Source: Asaia bogorensis (GTDB lineage Bacteria > Pseudomonadota > Alphaproteobacteria > CACIAM-22H2). Taken from it: DNA of 38,624 bases. This document shows positions 8,537-17,491 of the stretch, one piece after another (position 1 is the first letter of the stretch; the number at the start of each line of letters is the position of its first letter). Both the position numbers and the translations under genes were made by a program. The notes under the pieces are model-generated. The model was not told the origin of the DNA. It searched no databases and saw only the letters and a list, made by a program, of their open reading frames with translations. Location: positions 1 through 38,624 of the forward strand of contig CAMDLT010000039.1 in NCBI GenBank assembly GCA_945901855.1, in the 5' to 3' direction.

Positions 8537-9988
8537 ATGCGCCATCCCGCCGTGAACCATCTCGACCGCACCGATGCGCTGTTCTTTGCCGATGCCGGTC
8601 TCGATCTTGCCAAAGCCCAAATCCAGACCGAACAAGCGCTGGCCGGCATGGACGACGGCGAGCTCTTTCTCGAATACCGCCAGTCCGAGAGCTTGGCCTT
8701 CGACGACGGCAAGCTCAAAAGCGCGTCCTTCGACACCACGCAAGGCTTTGGCCTGCGCGCCATCGCGGGCGAGACGGCCGCGTACGCGCACGCCTCCGAT
8801 TTGAGCCACGATGCGATCGCGCGCGCGGCGCGGACCGTTGCGGCCGCCAAAGCGGGCCATTCGGGGCACGCCGCGGCGGCAGGGCCCGTGGGCACCAATG
8901 CGCGCCTGTACACCGACGACAATCCGCTCGAACTGATGGCCTTTGCCGAAAAGACCAAGCTGCTTGCCGACATCGACGCCTATGCGCGCGCCAAGGACGA
9001 ACGCGTGCGCCAGGTGATGTGCTCGATCGCGGGCGAATGGCAGGCGGTGCAGATTCTGCGCGCCGACGGCCAGCGTCTGGCCGATGTGCGACCGCTGGTG
9101 CGCCTGGGCGTTTCGGTCGTGGTCGGCAAGGGCGACCGCCAGGAAACGGGCTCGTTCGGCTGGGGCGGGCGCTTTGCGTTTTCAGCCGTCGTCGATCCTG
9201 CCAACTGGCAGCACGGCGTGGACGAAGCGGTGCGCCAAGCGCTGGTCAATCTGGACTCGATCCCAGCCCCGGCGGGCGAAATGCAGGTCGTGCTCGGGCC
9301 GGGCTGGCCCGGCATTTTGCTGCACGAGGCGATCGGCCACGGGCTGGAAGGCGATTTCAACCGCAAAAAGACGTCGGCCTTTTCGGGGTTGATGGGCCAG
9401 CGCGTGGCAGCCCCCGGCGTTACGGTCGTCGACGACGGCACGCTCAACGACCGGCGCGGCTCGCTGACCGTGGACGACGAAGGCACGCCCACCCAGCGCA
9501 CCGTGCTGATCGAAGACGGCATTTTGGTCGGCTACATGCAGGACCGCCAGAACGCGCGCCTGATGGGCATGCAGCCTACCGGCAACGGCCGGCGCGAAAG
9601 TTTTGCGCACCATCCGATGCCGCGCATGACCAACACGGTCATGGCAGCGGGCAGCCACGATCCGGCCGAGATCATCAAGTCGGTCAAGAAGGGCCTGTAT
9701 GCCGTCAATTTCGGCGGCGGGCAGGTCGATATCACGTCGGGCAAATTCGTGTTCAACGCGGCCGAAGCGTATCTGATCGAAAACGGGAAAATCGGCCCGG
9801 CCGTGAAGGGCGCGATGCTGATCGGCGCCGGCCCCGAGGCGCTGACGCAAGTCAAGATGGTCGGCAACGACATGAAGCTCGACCCCGGCATCGGCACGTG
9901 CGGCAAAGACGGCCAAGGCGTGCCCGTGGGCGTGGGCCAGCCAACCTTGCTGCTCGACCGCCTGACCGTCGGCGGGACGGCCGCTTGA
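8537..9988 (+). CDS. tldD: Metalloprotease TldD
   Basis: This 483-aa protein is the TldD subunit of the TldD/TldE zinc protease, which trims modified peptides and antitoxins in other bacteria. The zinc motif HEAIGH is at 263-268 followed by GLEGD, and the family segments MPRMTNT, NFGGGQVD and GTCGKDGQ are present. Length is normal. The partner TldE (PmbA) is not in the window. The stop overlaps the start of a small cupin gene. It is divergent from the DUF3422 gene with about 140 bases between. Confidence 0.94.
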   Translation: MRHPAVNHLDRTDALFFADAGLDLAKAQIQTEQALAGMDDGELFLEYRQSESLAFDDGKLKSASFDTTQGFGLRAIAGETAAYAHASDLSHDAIARAARTVAAAKAGHSGHAAAAGPVGTNARLYTDDNPLELMAFAEKTKLLADIDAYARAKDERVRQVMCSIAGEWQAVQILRADGQRLADVRPLVRLGVSVVVGKGDRQETGSFGWGGRFAFSAVVDPANWQHGVDEAVRQALVNLDSIPAPAGEMQVVLGPGWPGILLHEAIGHGLEGDFNRKKTSAFSGLMGQRVAAPGVTVVDDGTLNDRRGSLTVDDEGTPTQRTVLIEDGILVGYMQDRQNARLMGMQPTGNGRRESFAHHPMPRMTNTVMAAGSHDPAEIIKSVKKGLYAVNFGGGQVDITSGKFVFNAAEAYLIENGKIGPAVKGAMLIGAGPEALTQVKMVGNDMKLDPGIGTCGKDGQGVPVGVGQPTLLLDRLTVGGTAA

Positions 9989-10302
9989 TCCCCACGCGCA
10001 CGACGGCGCATGCCGCAGCGGCGCTGCCGCATGCGCCGGGCCGATCGTCGGCGCAAGTGCTCAACACGCCTGGTCTCGAAGCGCGCTGGTACGCGCCGCC
10101 CAACCCCGACCTGCAAACGCCGCACGACCGCGACGAAATCTACGTGGTGGTCGCAGGCCGCGGGTTCTTGCGGCGCTGCGAGGAGCGCGTGGCGTTCGGG
10201 GCGGGCGATCTGCTGTTTGTGGCGGCGGGCGAGGCCCATCGCTTCGAGGACCATACCGACGATACGCGTGTCTGGGTTGTGTTTGGCCCCGGCGCTTTCT
10301 GA
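9985..10302 (+). CDS. Small cupin-domain protein
   Basis: A 105-aa single cupin. The first cupin motif is seen as PHDRDEIYVVVAGRG (one His plus the Asp/Glu pair), and the second as GDLLFVAAGEAHRFED with a conserved His. These residues usually bind a metal, so it may be a small dioxygenase-like or sensing protein; the substrate is unknown. No ATG or GTG suits the start. A TTG at 9985 overlaps the tldD stop as TTGA and gives full coverage of the domain, so translational coupling is likely. This makes the start less certain than the gene. Confidence 0.8.
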   Translation: MIPTRTTAHAAAALPHAPGRSSAQVLNTPGLEARWYAPPNPDLQTPHDRDEIYVVVAGRGFLRRCEERVAFGAGDLLFVAAGEAHRFEDHTDDTRVWVVFGPGAF

Positions 10303-10331
10303 TCCCCTTCCCCCGCCCGCGAGGCCCGTTC

Positions 10332-10952
10332 ATGTCCGCCCATCCCGGTTCCGATTCCGACGCGTTGTCGGCGGTTTTTTTGCGTCTGCTCGATCCCGCG
10401 CGCGGCCCCACGATCAGCTTGCGCGAAATGCTCGACCAGCTTGGCGAGCGCGGTTTCGGCGCCTTGATCGTGCTGCTGTGCCTACCGAATTTCCTGCCGT
10501 TTTCGATTCCCGGATTTTCGGCGCTCACGGGTCTGCCGATCGCGTTTTTCTGCCTGCTGCTGGTGGTGGGCATCGAAAAACCCTGGCTGCCCGCAAAGCT
10601 TCTGGACCGCACGGTCGATCGCGCCACCTACGCCAGCGTCGTGCGGCGCTTCTTGCCGTATTTGGAAAAGCTCGAAGCCTATGTGAAGCCGCGTCTGCCC
10701 GTCTTCACCTCGAACGTCGGCAAACGCGTGCTCGGGCTGTTCGGCATTCCGGTCGCAATTTTGCTCGCGGCGCCGATTCCGTTCGGCAATCCGCCGCCCG
10801 CCATCGCGCTTGCCTTGCTGGCGGTGGGGTTGCTCGAACGCGACGGGCGCCTGGTGATTATGGGCTACAGTGCGGGGATTCTGGCGTTCGCGGTCGTGGG
10901 CGCGTTGGTGTTCGGGCTGTTCAGTGCGGGCAGCGCCGTTTTGGGGAACTGA
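10332..10952 (+). CDS. ExoD-family membrane protein
   Basis: A 206-aa protein of the exopolysaccharide synthesis ExoD family. The motif LGERGFGALIVLLCLPNFLPF followed by a PGFSALTGLPIAF segment is diagnostic, and there are several hydrophobic membrane spans. ExoD in Sinorhizobium affects exopolysaccharide production and alkaline tolerance, but the molecular activity is unknown. It is followed after one base by uppP, so they form an operon, perhaps reflecting shared use of undecaprenyl carrier. The start at 10332 follows a purine-poor leader and has only moderate support. Confidence 0.88.
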   Translation: MSAHPGSDSDALSAVFLRLLDPARGPTISLREMLDQLGERGFGALIVLLCLPNFLPFSIPGFSALTGLPIAFFCLLLVVGIEKPWLPAKLLDRTVDRATYASVVRRFLPYLEKLEAYVKPRLPVFTSNVGKRVLGLFGIPVAILLAAPIPFGNPPPAIALALLAVGLLERDGRLVIMGYSAGILAFAVVGALVFGLFSAGSAVLGN

Positions 10953-10953
10953 C

Positions 10954-11760
10954 ATGGGCTTTGGGGTTTACGCCGACGCGATCTTGCTTGGCATCGTCGA
11001 AGGTTTGACGGAGTTCGTGCCGGTTTCCTCGACCGGCCATTTGCTGCTCGGCAACGCGTTGCTCGGCTTCGAAGGCCCGCCCGGCCATACGTTCGAAATC
11101 GCCGTGCAGTTGGGCGCCATCCTCGCGATTCTGTGGGTCTATCGCGCCAGATTGTTGGGGGTGGCGCTGGGCCTTGCAAGCGAGCCCGCCGACCGGCGCT
11201 TTGCGCGCAACGTGATTCTGGCCTTCATCCCGGCGCTCGTGCTGGGTTTCACGCTGCACGGCTTCATCAAGGGCGTGCTGTTCAACCCGTGGGTCGTCGC
11301 GGTCGCGCTGATTGCGGGCGGCATCGCCATTTTGTGGATCGAGCGCAACGTGCCCCGGGCACGCATCCACGAGGTCGACCAGATCGGCCCGCTGATGGCC
11401 CTCAAGATTGGGGCGTGCCAGGTGGTCGCGATGATTCCGGGCGTGTCGCGCTCCGGGGCGACGATCATGGGCGCCTTGCTGATGGGCGTGGATCGCAAGA
11501 CCGCGACCGAATTTTCGTTCTTTCTGGCGATCCCGACCATGCTGGGCGCTACCGTCTACGATCTCTACAAAAACCGCCACCTGCTCGCGGCCGAGGATTT
11601 CAACGTCATTGCCGTCGGCTTTGTCGCCGCGTTCGTGTCGGCGCTGCTGGTCGTGCGCACGGTCGTGGGGTTCGTTGCCCGCCACGGCTTCGCGCCGTTC
11701 GCATGGTACCGCATCGCGCTCGGCACGGCGGCGCTCGGCCTGCTGATCGTCTATCGTTGA
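10954..11760 (+). CDS. uppP: Undecaprenyl-diphosphatase
   Basis: This 268-aa integral membrane enzyme (BacA/UppP) dephosphorylates undecaprenyl pyrophosphate to recycle the carrier for peptidoglycan and polysaccharides. The two active-site regions are clear: EGLTEFVPVSSTGH at 16-29 and PGVSRSGAT at 162-170. About eight membrane spans are visible and length is normal. The start ATG lies one base after the ExoD-like stop, which points to cotranscription. The 3' end converges on a cyclic-nucleotide-binding gene 13 bases away. Confidence 0.95.
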   Translation: MGFGVYADAILLGIVEGLTEFVPVSSTGHLLLGNALLGFEGPPGHTFEIAVQLGAILAILWVYRARLLGVALGLASEPADRRFARNVILAFIPALVLGFTLHGFIKGVLFNPWVVAVALIAGGIAILWIERNVPRARIHEVDQIGPLMALKIGACQVVAMIPGVSRSGATIMGALLMGVDRKTATEFSFFLAIPTMLGATVYDLYKNRHLLAAEDFNVIAVGFVAAFVSALLVVRTVVGFVARHGFAPFAWYRIALGTAALGLLIVYR

Positions 11761-11773
11761 GCGGGGACGCGTA

Positions 11774-12403
11774 TCAAGCGCCGGTCTTGGGCATGCGCGC
11801 CAGCACGTACTCGGCGAGCTTGCGGTAGATCGCGCGCAGGAATTCGTTGTCGATTTTCGCGAAATGGCCCGCCGCTTCGGCCAGCACGCGCGAGACTTTT
11901 TCGCGGCTGATCTCGCCCGACAGAGCGGGCATCAGCCCGTCGACCCACATGTCGCGCGGTGGGACTGCCCGGATATAGTCGAGCATGATCTGCAAGGCGT
12001 CGGAGACCGACCGCTCCACCCCGTCAAGTTCGCGCTCGAAATCCGACGTTTCGATGGCCAGCACCACAACCTTGTCGATCGCGATCGCGGAAGCCGAACG
12101 GTTGCGTCCGTCGATCAGCGCCATCTCGCCGAACACGTCGCCGGCTTTGAGGCGCGCGATCGGCACGTGTTTGGACGCACTGCCCGGCTGCGCGTTCTTG
12201 ACAATCGCGACCTCGCCGCTTTCGATCAGATAGGCCGCATCGCCGGACTGGCCTTCGAAAAAAATCGCCTTCTGCGCTTCGAAGCTCCAGCGTTGCTGGG
12301 CGCGGCCTTGTACAACTTTGATTTCGTGGAGTTTTCCGGAAGCGTCGCGCCCTTGCAACACTTGCTGCTTTGCAAATTTGAACGGCGAGGGCGCTTCCGA
12401 CAT
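11774..12403 (-). CDS. Cyclic nucleotide-binding domain protein
   Basis: A 209-aa protein with one CNB domain and no DNA-binding helix-turn-helix. The phosphate-binding cassette reads GDVFGEMALIDGRNRSASAIA, which retains the Gly-Glu and Arg residues that contact a cyclic nucleotide. Upstream, FFEGQSGDAAYLIESGEV is the first beta-roll part. The C-terminal 80 residues are helical and unassigned. It may be a regulatory subunit or scaffold that senses cAMP or cGMP. A GGAG site seven bases before the ATG at 12403 supports the start. It is divergent from the yjfM-like lipoprotein across a 261-base gap rich in inverted repeats. Confidence 0.85.
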   Translation of the reverse strand: MSEAPSPFKFAKQQVLQGRDASGKLHEIKVVQGRAQQRWSFEAQKAIFFEGQSGDAAYLIESGEVAIVKNAQPGSASKHVPIARLKAGDVFGEMALIDGRNRSASAIAIDKVVVLAIETSDFERELDGVERSVSDALQIMLDYIRAVPPRDMWVDGLMPALSGEISREKVSRVLAEAAGHFAKIDNEFLRAIYRKLAEYVLARMPKTGA

Positions 12404-12540
12404 GCCGAGTCTCCGCAGCGAAATGACATTGCAACCAGAACCAAAGACGATAATGGCCGCAAGTTGATGCAAGTATGCGGCCATCGGCACGATTTCGAAA
12501 CAAGAGTTTAGATGCAGAATCAGATGGATAAAAAGCAATT

Positions 12541-12617
12541 TGCAAAAATCCGTTTTGCATTTTGCGGATATACCGCCTTAGGGTCGCAATTAACGGCCAT
12601 TCCTTGGAAATTGCGAC
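12541..12617. promoter_or_regulatory. Cluster of three inverted repeats between the CNB gene and the yjfM-like gene
   Basis: Within an AT-rich gap of 261 bases there are three inverted repeats: TGCAAAA/TTTTGCA (12541-12559, 5-base loop), GCGG/CCGC around ATATA (12564-12576), and GTCGCAATT/AATTGCGAC (12583-12617, 17-base centre). They lie 50-125 bases before the lipoprotein start. They could be operators for the divergent genes or a folded leader. No known regulator site was recognised. Confidence 0.45.
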
Positions 12618-12664
12618 GCATTTTCTTCCATTGAAACGCCCGGCGATGTGCCTACATTGTCTTC

Positions 12665-13312
12665 ATGCGCAAACTCCGCCCCCTTCTGCTCGCCTCGGTC
12701 GCCGTGCTCGCTCTGTCGGCCTGCGACGGCCAAAACGACATCGCGTCGGAATTCGTCCGCGACGAGGCGCAATGCGCCAGTCAGTCGGATCCAAGCGCTT
12801 GCCGCCAAGCCTTGGCCGACGCGCGTATCGCCCATCAGCGCACGGCCCCGGCCTTCGCAAGCCAGACGGCGTGCGAGGAGCGTTTTGGCCAAGCCAATTG
12901 CCAAGCGGTTGCCGACGTGCGCCCAACGGCCGAACAGCTTGCAGCCGGCGCCGGCGAAACCGCGCAAGCGGCCGCAGGTGCCGCCGGCCAGCAGGTCCAG
13001 CAAGCGGGCGGCTCGTGGTTCATGCCGCTGCTGGCAGGCTACATGATGGGCCGCATGGGCGGCGGGGGCATGATGGCCCAGCCGCTTTATCGCGACGCGA
13101 ACAACCGCGCCTATTCGGGCAACCGGCCGATGGGCCGTTTCGACGACCGGCTGATGCCGCCGCCGCGTGCCGCAGGGCAAGCTGCGTCGGCTCCGGCGCG
13201 CGGTCCCCAGCAGGCAGCAGGTGCGCCCGTGCAGGAACGTCGGGCAGCCTCGGCGCCGGTGCAACGCGGCGGCTTCGGCATGTCGGGCGGCGGGCGCGCG
13301 GGCGGCGGCTGA
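12665..13312 (+). CDS. DUF1190 lipoprotein (YjfM/YgiB-like)
   Basis: A 215-aa secreted lipoprotein. A signal peptide with lipobox LSAC ends at Cys20, and Asp21 follows, a +2 residue that in enterobacteria favours inner-membrane retention. The next region has the DUF1190 spacing of cysteines (AQCASQSDPSACRQAL and CEERFGQANC). The C-terminal third is low complexity (Gly, Pro, Ala, Arg) with a GYMMGRMGGGGMM stretch. In E. coli, yjfM and ygiB lie beside a glutathionylspermidine-synthase-like gene, as here, which strengthens the call. Role unknown, probably envelope-related. Confidence 0.85.
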   Translation: MRKLRPLLLASVAVLALSACDGQNDIASEFVRDEAQCASQSDPSACRQALADARIAHQRTAPAFASQTACEERFGQANCQAVADVRPTAEQLAAGAGETAQAAAGAAGQQVQQAGGSWFMPLLAGYMMGRMGGGGMMAQPLYRDANNRAYSGNRPMGRFDDRLMPPPRAAGQAASAPARGPQQAAGAPVQERRAASAPVQRGGFGMSGGGRAGGG

Positions 13313-13323
13313 GCCGCACCGCG

Positions 13324-14451
13324 ATGGAATGGATTCGCGTCGAAGCGGCTGACCCGCTGGCTCCCGCGTTAGGCCTCGATCCGCGCCATGCGGACGGAAC
13401 GCTCTATATCGACGAGCACGAGGGCGTGGCGCTCGACAAAACGGAAATCGACGCGCTGTACGACGCCAGCTTGGAACTTGAGCGGCTGTGCCTCGATGCG
13501 GTCGCGCACGCGATCGAAAAAGACGATTTGGCGCGCTTCGGGCTCTCGGATGTCGCTGCGCGGCTGGTCGCCGACAGCTGGCAGCGCCAAGCGCGCAATC
13601 TGATCGGCCGCTTCGATCTGGCCTACGTGCCCGGCAGCCCGCCCAAGCTGCTCGAATACAATGCCGACACGCCGGTCGTGCTGGTCGAAGCGGCGAACTA
13701 CCAGGCGGCGTGGAAAGACCGGCATTTTCCCGACGCGATGCAATGGAACGAAATCGAAGCGCGGCTTGTCGAAGCCTGGCGCCAGATGGGCCTGGCGCGG
13801 CTGCCTATCCATTTTGCAGGGTCGGGCGACGACGCCGACGCCGCGCTGACGCTCGATTTTTTGGCGCAATCCGCGCGCGCAGCCGGCTTCGAGGCAAACC
13901 GCCTCGATCTCGACGCGATCGGTTGGGACGGCGAAAAATTCCTCGATCGCGACAACCGGCCGATCCGCACCTTGTGCAAGCTCTATCCGTGGCAATGGCT
14001 GGTCGAAGATGACTTCGGCGCGCATCTGGCCGACGCCGAAATGACGACGATCGAGCCCGCGTGGAAAATGCTGCTGGACGACAAGCGCCTGCTGGTCCTG
14101 CTGTGGGAACGGTTCGAGGGCCATCCGCTGCTGCTGCCCGCCAGTCTGGAATCGGGCGACATTGCGGGGGCTGGCGTTGCCAAACCCGCTTTGGGGCGCA
14201 ATGGCGCCGGCGTGCGGCTGTTTGCCAACGGTCTCGATGCGGGCCAAACCGGCGGCGATCGCGAACCCGTCGACCCGCGCGACGGCCCGATCGTGTTCCA
14301 GGCGCTGGCGCCGCTTGCAACGCTTGGCGAGGCCAAGCTGCTGGCCTCGACCTGGATGGTCGCCTCGCAGCCCGCGGGCCTTGGCCTTCGCGCCGAAGCC
14401 GGCGCCTTGGTTGGCAGCGCCGCCCGTTTTGTCCCCCATATCGTCAGGTGA
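13324..14451 (+). CDS. Glutathionylspermidine synthase-like ATP-grasp protein (YjfC/YgiC-like)
   Basis: A 375-aa enzyme of the glutathionylspermidine synthase C-terminal domain family. The segment PKLLEYNADTPVVLVEA at 107-123 and the later LCKLYPWQWLVEDDFG and EPAWKMLLDDKRLLVLLWE match the ATP-grasp ligase core. It lacks the N-terminal amidase domain of E. coli Gss, as do YjfC and YgiC, whose substrates are unknown. It follows the lipoprotein gene by 11 bases and precedes a DUF350 gene by five, giving the yjfM-yjfC-yjfL gene set in one operon. A peptide-ligase activity on an envelope or polyamine substrate is inferred only. Confidence 0.88.
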   Translation: MEWIRVEAADPLAPALGLDPRHADGTLYIDEHEGVALDKTEIDALYDASLELERLCLDAVAHAIEKDDLARFGLSDVAARLVADSWQRQARNLIGRFDLAYVPGSPPKLLEYNADTPVVLVEAANYQAAWKDRHFPDAMQWNEIEARLVEAWRQMGLARLPIHFAGSGDDADAALTLDFLAQSARAAGFEANRLDLDAIGWDGEKFLDRDNRPIRTLCKLYPWQWLVEDDFGAHLADAEMTTIEPAWKMLLDDKRLLVLLWERFEGHPLLLPASLESGDIAGAGVAKPALGRNGAGVRLFANGLDAGQTGGDREPVDPRDGPIVFQALAPLATLGEAKLLASTWMVASQPAGLGLRAEAGALVGSAARFVPHIVR

Positions 14452-14456
14452 GGTCC

Positions 14457-14852
14457 ATGATCTATCTCGAAACGATCCCGAATTTTCTGATGTTCTTTGT
14501 CGCCGCCCTCGCCTATCTGGCGGCGTTCTTGTGGATCTACACGCGCGTAACGCCCTGGGCGGAACTCGCACTGATCCGCGAGGGCAACAACGCCGCCGCG
14601 ATCAGCCTGGCCGGCGCCGGGCTCGGCTTTGCGATCCCGCTTTCGATCGTGATCGTGCGCAGCCTCAATCTGGTCGATATGGCGGTGTGGAGCGCGGTGG
14701 CCCTGGTCGTGCAGCTTGGCGTCTATTTCGTGGCGCGCGCGCTGAAGCCGGGCCTGGCGGCCGACATCGAAGCCGGCCGCACGGCCACGGCCGTATCCTA
14801 CGCGGCGTTTGCCTTCTGCATCGGCCTGCTCAATGCGGCGTGCATGACCTGA
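14457..14852 (+). CDS. DUF350 membrane protein (YjfL-like)
   Basis: A 131-aa protein with four hydrophobic segments (about residues 10-30, 45-68, 75-95 and 108-128) and the DUF350 pattern of a charged loop, LIREGNNAAAISLAGAGLG, between the first two. YjfL in E. coli is the equivalent protein beside yjfM and yjfC. A GAGG ribosome binding site overlaps the preceding stop codon. As the last gene of the operon it is followed eight bases later by a strong hairpin terminator. Function unknown. Confidence 0.88.
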   Translation: MIYLETIPNFLMFFVAALAYLAAFLWIYTRVTPWAELALIREGNNAAAISLAGAGLGFAIPLSIVIVRSLNLVDMAVWSAVALVVQLGVYFVARALKPGLAADIEAGRTATAVSYAAFAFCIGLLNAACMT

Positions 14853-14859
14853 CAAACAA

Positions 14860-14892
14860 AAACGGCGCGGGCATTTTTGGCCCGCGCCGTTT
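14860..14892. terminator. Bidirectional terminator between the DUF350 gene and fusA
   Basis: A perfect 13-bp inverted repeat (AAACGGCGCGGGC and its complement) with a seven-base loop containing TTTTT. It is flanked by A-rich sequence on the left and T-rich sequence on the right, so it suits both convergent transcripts. Confidence 0.9.
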
Positions 14893-14919
14893 CTTCGGTT
14901 CCCAAACCGTTTGGCGAAA

Positions 14920-16995
14920 TCAGGCCGCGTTCTTGGCCATGATTTCGTCCGCGATGTTGCGCGGCACGGGTTCGTAGTGGTCGAACTGCATCGTGAAGGA
15001 CGCGCGGCCCTTCGACATCGAACGCAAGTCCGAGATGTAGCCGAACATTTCCGACAGCGGCACGTGGCTGCGGATGATGACCGACGTGGCGATCTGGTCC
15101 TGGCTTTGGATGATGCCGCGACGGCGGTTCAAGTCGCCCACCACGTCGCCGACATGGTCGGGGGGCGTGGTCACTTCGACGTCCATGATCGGCTCGAGGA
15201 TGATGGGCGATGCCTTCTTCATGCCTTCGCGGAAGCAGGCCTTGCCGGCGATTTCGAACGCGAGCGCCGAGGAGTCGACGTCGTGGTACTTGCCTTCGAG
15301 CAGCGTGTACTTGAAGTCGACCGTCGGGAAGCCCGCCAGCACGCCCTGTTCGCACTGCACCTTGATGCCTTTTTCGACCGCCGGGATGAACTCGCGCGGG
15401 ATCGTGCCGCCGACGACCTTGTCTTCGAACTGCACGCCGCCGTTGCGCTCGACCGGCTCGAAGCGGATCTTCACTTCGGCGAACTGGCCCGAACCGCCCG
15501 ACTGTTTCTTGTGCGTGTAGACCTCGACATGCGACTTGGAAATCGTCTCGCGATAGGCAACCTGCGGCGAGCCGATATTGGCTTCGACGCCGTATTCGCG
15601 CTTCAGGCGGTCGACGATGATCTCAAGATGCAGCTCGCCCATGCCCGACAGAATCGTCTGGCCCGATTCGTGGTCGGTGCGCAGGCGAAGCGAAGGATCT
15701 TCGGCGACCAGCTTTTGCAGGCCGAGCGCCATCTTTTCGACCGAGTCCTTGGTCTTGGGCTCGACCGCGATGTCGATGACGGGCACCGGGAACGCCATGC
15801 GCTCGAGGATCACGGGGTCTTCGGGCGCTGCGAGCGTGTCGCCCGTCGTCGTGTCCTTGAGGCCGACGAACGCGGCGATGTCGCCTGCGTAGACTTCCTT
15901 GATTTCGTCGCGCTTGTCGGCGTGCATCTGGAACATGCGGCCGATGCGTTCCTTGCCGTCCTTCGTGGTGTTGAGAACGGTATCGCCCGAGCGCAGCACG
16001 CCCGAATAGACGCGCACGAAGGTGAGGTTGCCGTATTTGTCGTTGATCATCTTGAACGCGAGCGCCGAGAACGGCTCTTCGTCCTTGGCGAGCTTGAAGC
16101 GCTCGGGCTCGCCTTCTTCGGTGATCACGCGCATGCCGCGCACGTCCGCGGGCGACGGCAGATAGTCGATGACCGCGTCGAGCAACGTCTGCACGCCCTT
16201 GTTCTTGAAGGCCGAGCCGCAGAACACGGGACGGAATTCGCCCGAGACCGCGCCCTTCTTGATGCAGCGCTTGAGCATCTCGACCGACACGTCGCCCTTT
16301 TCGTAGAACTCTTCCATGGCCGCGTCGTCCATGCCGAGCACGGTATCGAGCAGCTGCTGGCGATATTCCTTGGCCTTGTCGACCAGATCGGCGGGGATCG
16401 GAATGTCGTTGAACTTGGCGCCGAGCTCGTCGCCCTGCCACACCACGCCCTTCATCAGAACCAGATCGATAATGCCCTTGAAGTCGCCTTCGGCGCCGAT
16501 CGGCAGCTGGCAGATCGCGGTCTTGATGCCGAGCTTCTCGTGCATCGAGTCGACGGCCTTGTAGAAGTCGGCGCCCGTGCGGTCCATCTTGTTGATGAAC
16601 ACGACGCGCGGCACGTTGTAGCGGTCGGCGAGGCGCCAGTTGGTTTCCGACTGCGGCTGCACGCCCGCGACGCCGCAAATGACGAAGATCGCGCCGTCGA
16701 GCACGCGCAACGAGCGGTTCACTTCGATGTTGAAATCGATGTGGCCGGGCGTGTCGATGACGTTGATGCGGTGGCCTTCCCACTCGGCGGTCACGGCGGC
16801 GGACGTGATGGTGATGCCGCGCTCGCGTTCCTGCGCCATGTAGTCGGTCGTGGTGTTGCCGTCGTGCACTTCGCCGATCTTGTGCGACTTGCCGGTGTAA
16901 TACAGGATGCGCTCGGTCGTCGTGGTCTTGCCGGCGTCGATATGCGCCGTGATGCCGATGTTGCGAATCTTCTCGAGCGCGATTGTTCTGGGCAC
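14920..16995 (-). CDS. fusA: Translation elongation factor G
   Basis: This 691-aa GTPase translocates tRNAs and mRNA on the ribosome. G-motifs are clear: AHIDAGKTT at 18-26, the switch I segment [15 protein letters not shown] at 81-85 and NKMD at 135-138. Length is full. I choose the GTG at 16995: the protein then starts [15 protein letters not shown] as usual, and a GGAGG site (17001-17005) lies six bases upstream. The gene is alone, without rpsL, rpsG or tuf. Some positions after the G3 motif ([19 protein letters not shown]) differ from the common EF-G form, so it may be a second paralogue (EF-G2) rather than the housekeeping copy. Confidence 0.93.
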   Translation of the reverse strand: MPRTIALEKIRNIGITAHIDAGKTTTTERILYYTGKSHKIGEVHDGNTTTDYMAQERERGITITSAAVTAEWEGHRINVIDTPGHIDFNIEVNRSLRVLDGAIFVICGVAGVQPQSETNWRLADRYNVPRVVFINKMDRTGADFYKAVDSMHEKLGIKTAICQLPIGAEGDFKGIIDLVLMKGVVWQGDELGAKFNDIPIPADLVDKAKEYRQQLLDTVLGMDDAAMEEFYEKGDVSVEMLKRCIKKGAVSGEFRPVFCGSAFKNKGVQTLLDAVIDYLPSPADVRGMRVITEEGEPERFKLAKDEEPFSALAFKMINDKYGNLTFVRVYSGVLRSGDTVLNTTKDGKERIGRMFQMHADKRDEIKEVYAGDIAAFVGLKDTTTGDTLAAPEDPVILERMAFPVPVIDIAVEPKTKDSVEKMALGLQKLVAEDPSLRLRTDHESGQTILSGMGELHLEIIVDRLKREYGVEANIGSPQVAYRETISKSHVEVYTHKKQSGGSGQFAEVKIRFEPVERNGGVQFEDKVVGGTIPREFIPAVEKGIKVQCEQGVLAGFPTVDFKYTLLEGKYHDVDSSALAFEIAGKACFREGMKKASPIILEPIMDVEVTTPPDHVGDVVGDLNRRRGIIQSQDQIATSVIIRSHVPLSEMFGYISDLRSMSKGRASFTMQFDHYEPVPRNIADEIMAKNAA

Positions 16996-17231
16996 GACTG
17001 CCTCCGTCGGAGAGTGACGCCCCGATGCGCAACGCTGCACGGGGCCGTAAAAGATGGGTTTGGAACCGCAAAAACCGGTCATGTCGCCCGCCCGAATCGC
17101 TCGCGCGGGACGCCGCGACCGGAATCCGTAAAACGGCGCGGGATATATACCGAAGGGCGCCCGATGGCAACCCCCCGCCGCCCCGCGTCGTTTCACTAGC
17201 CAATTTGGGCGATTCGCGTTACGATTCAACT

Positions 17232-17480
17232 ATGTCTGATTCGCCCTCCCCGGAACGCAAGTCCAGCCTGCGCCTGATCACGGCCCAGGCCGACAAAATC
17301 CGTTTGAAACTCGACCCCAAAGTGCTCGAACGCGCCAAATGCGTGGTCGAAGGCGGCGAGATTTACGACAAAACGGCCGCCCAAAAAGTCATCGCGGAGT
17401 TCCTGAAATCCAAAAGCCGCCGCGACGGCGGAATGTTCCAGCAGGAACTGCAAGCGCGCCTGCGCGGCGTCCGGCACTAA
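17232..17480 (+). CDS. Hypothetical protein, 82 aa
   Basis: A small soluble protein with no family that I recognise. The N-terminus is polar (MSDSPSPERKSS), followed by basic and hydrophobic segments including ITAQADKIRLKLDPKVLERAK, and a basic helical C-terminus (FLKSKSRRDGGMFQQELQAR). No signal peptide or membrane span is seen. It is divergent from fusA with a 236-base gap and converges on a small secreted protein gene. The start ATG is the only one with a plausible position, but a ribosome binding site is weak. Confidence 0.6.
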   Translation: MSDSPSPERKSSLRLITAQADKIRLKLDPKVLERAKCVVEGGEIYDKTAAQKVIAEFLKSKSRRDGGMFQQELQARLRGVRH

Positions 17481-17491
17481 GCCCTTTTCGT

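Noticed and set aside
7078-10302. Plus-strand open frame of over 1000 codons across the DUF3422 and tldD region
   Set aside because: Most of it is antisense or out of frame with clear genes. Only its last 105 codons, the cupin gene, are real.
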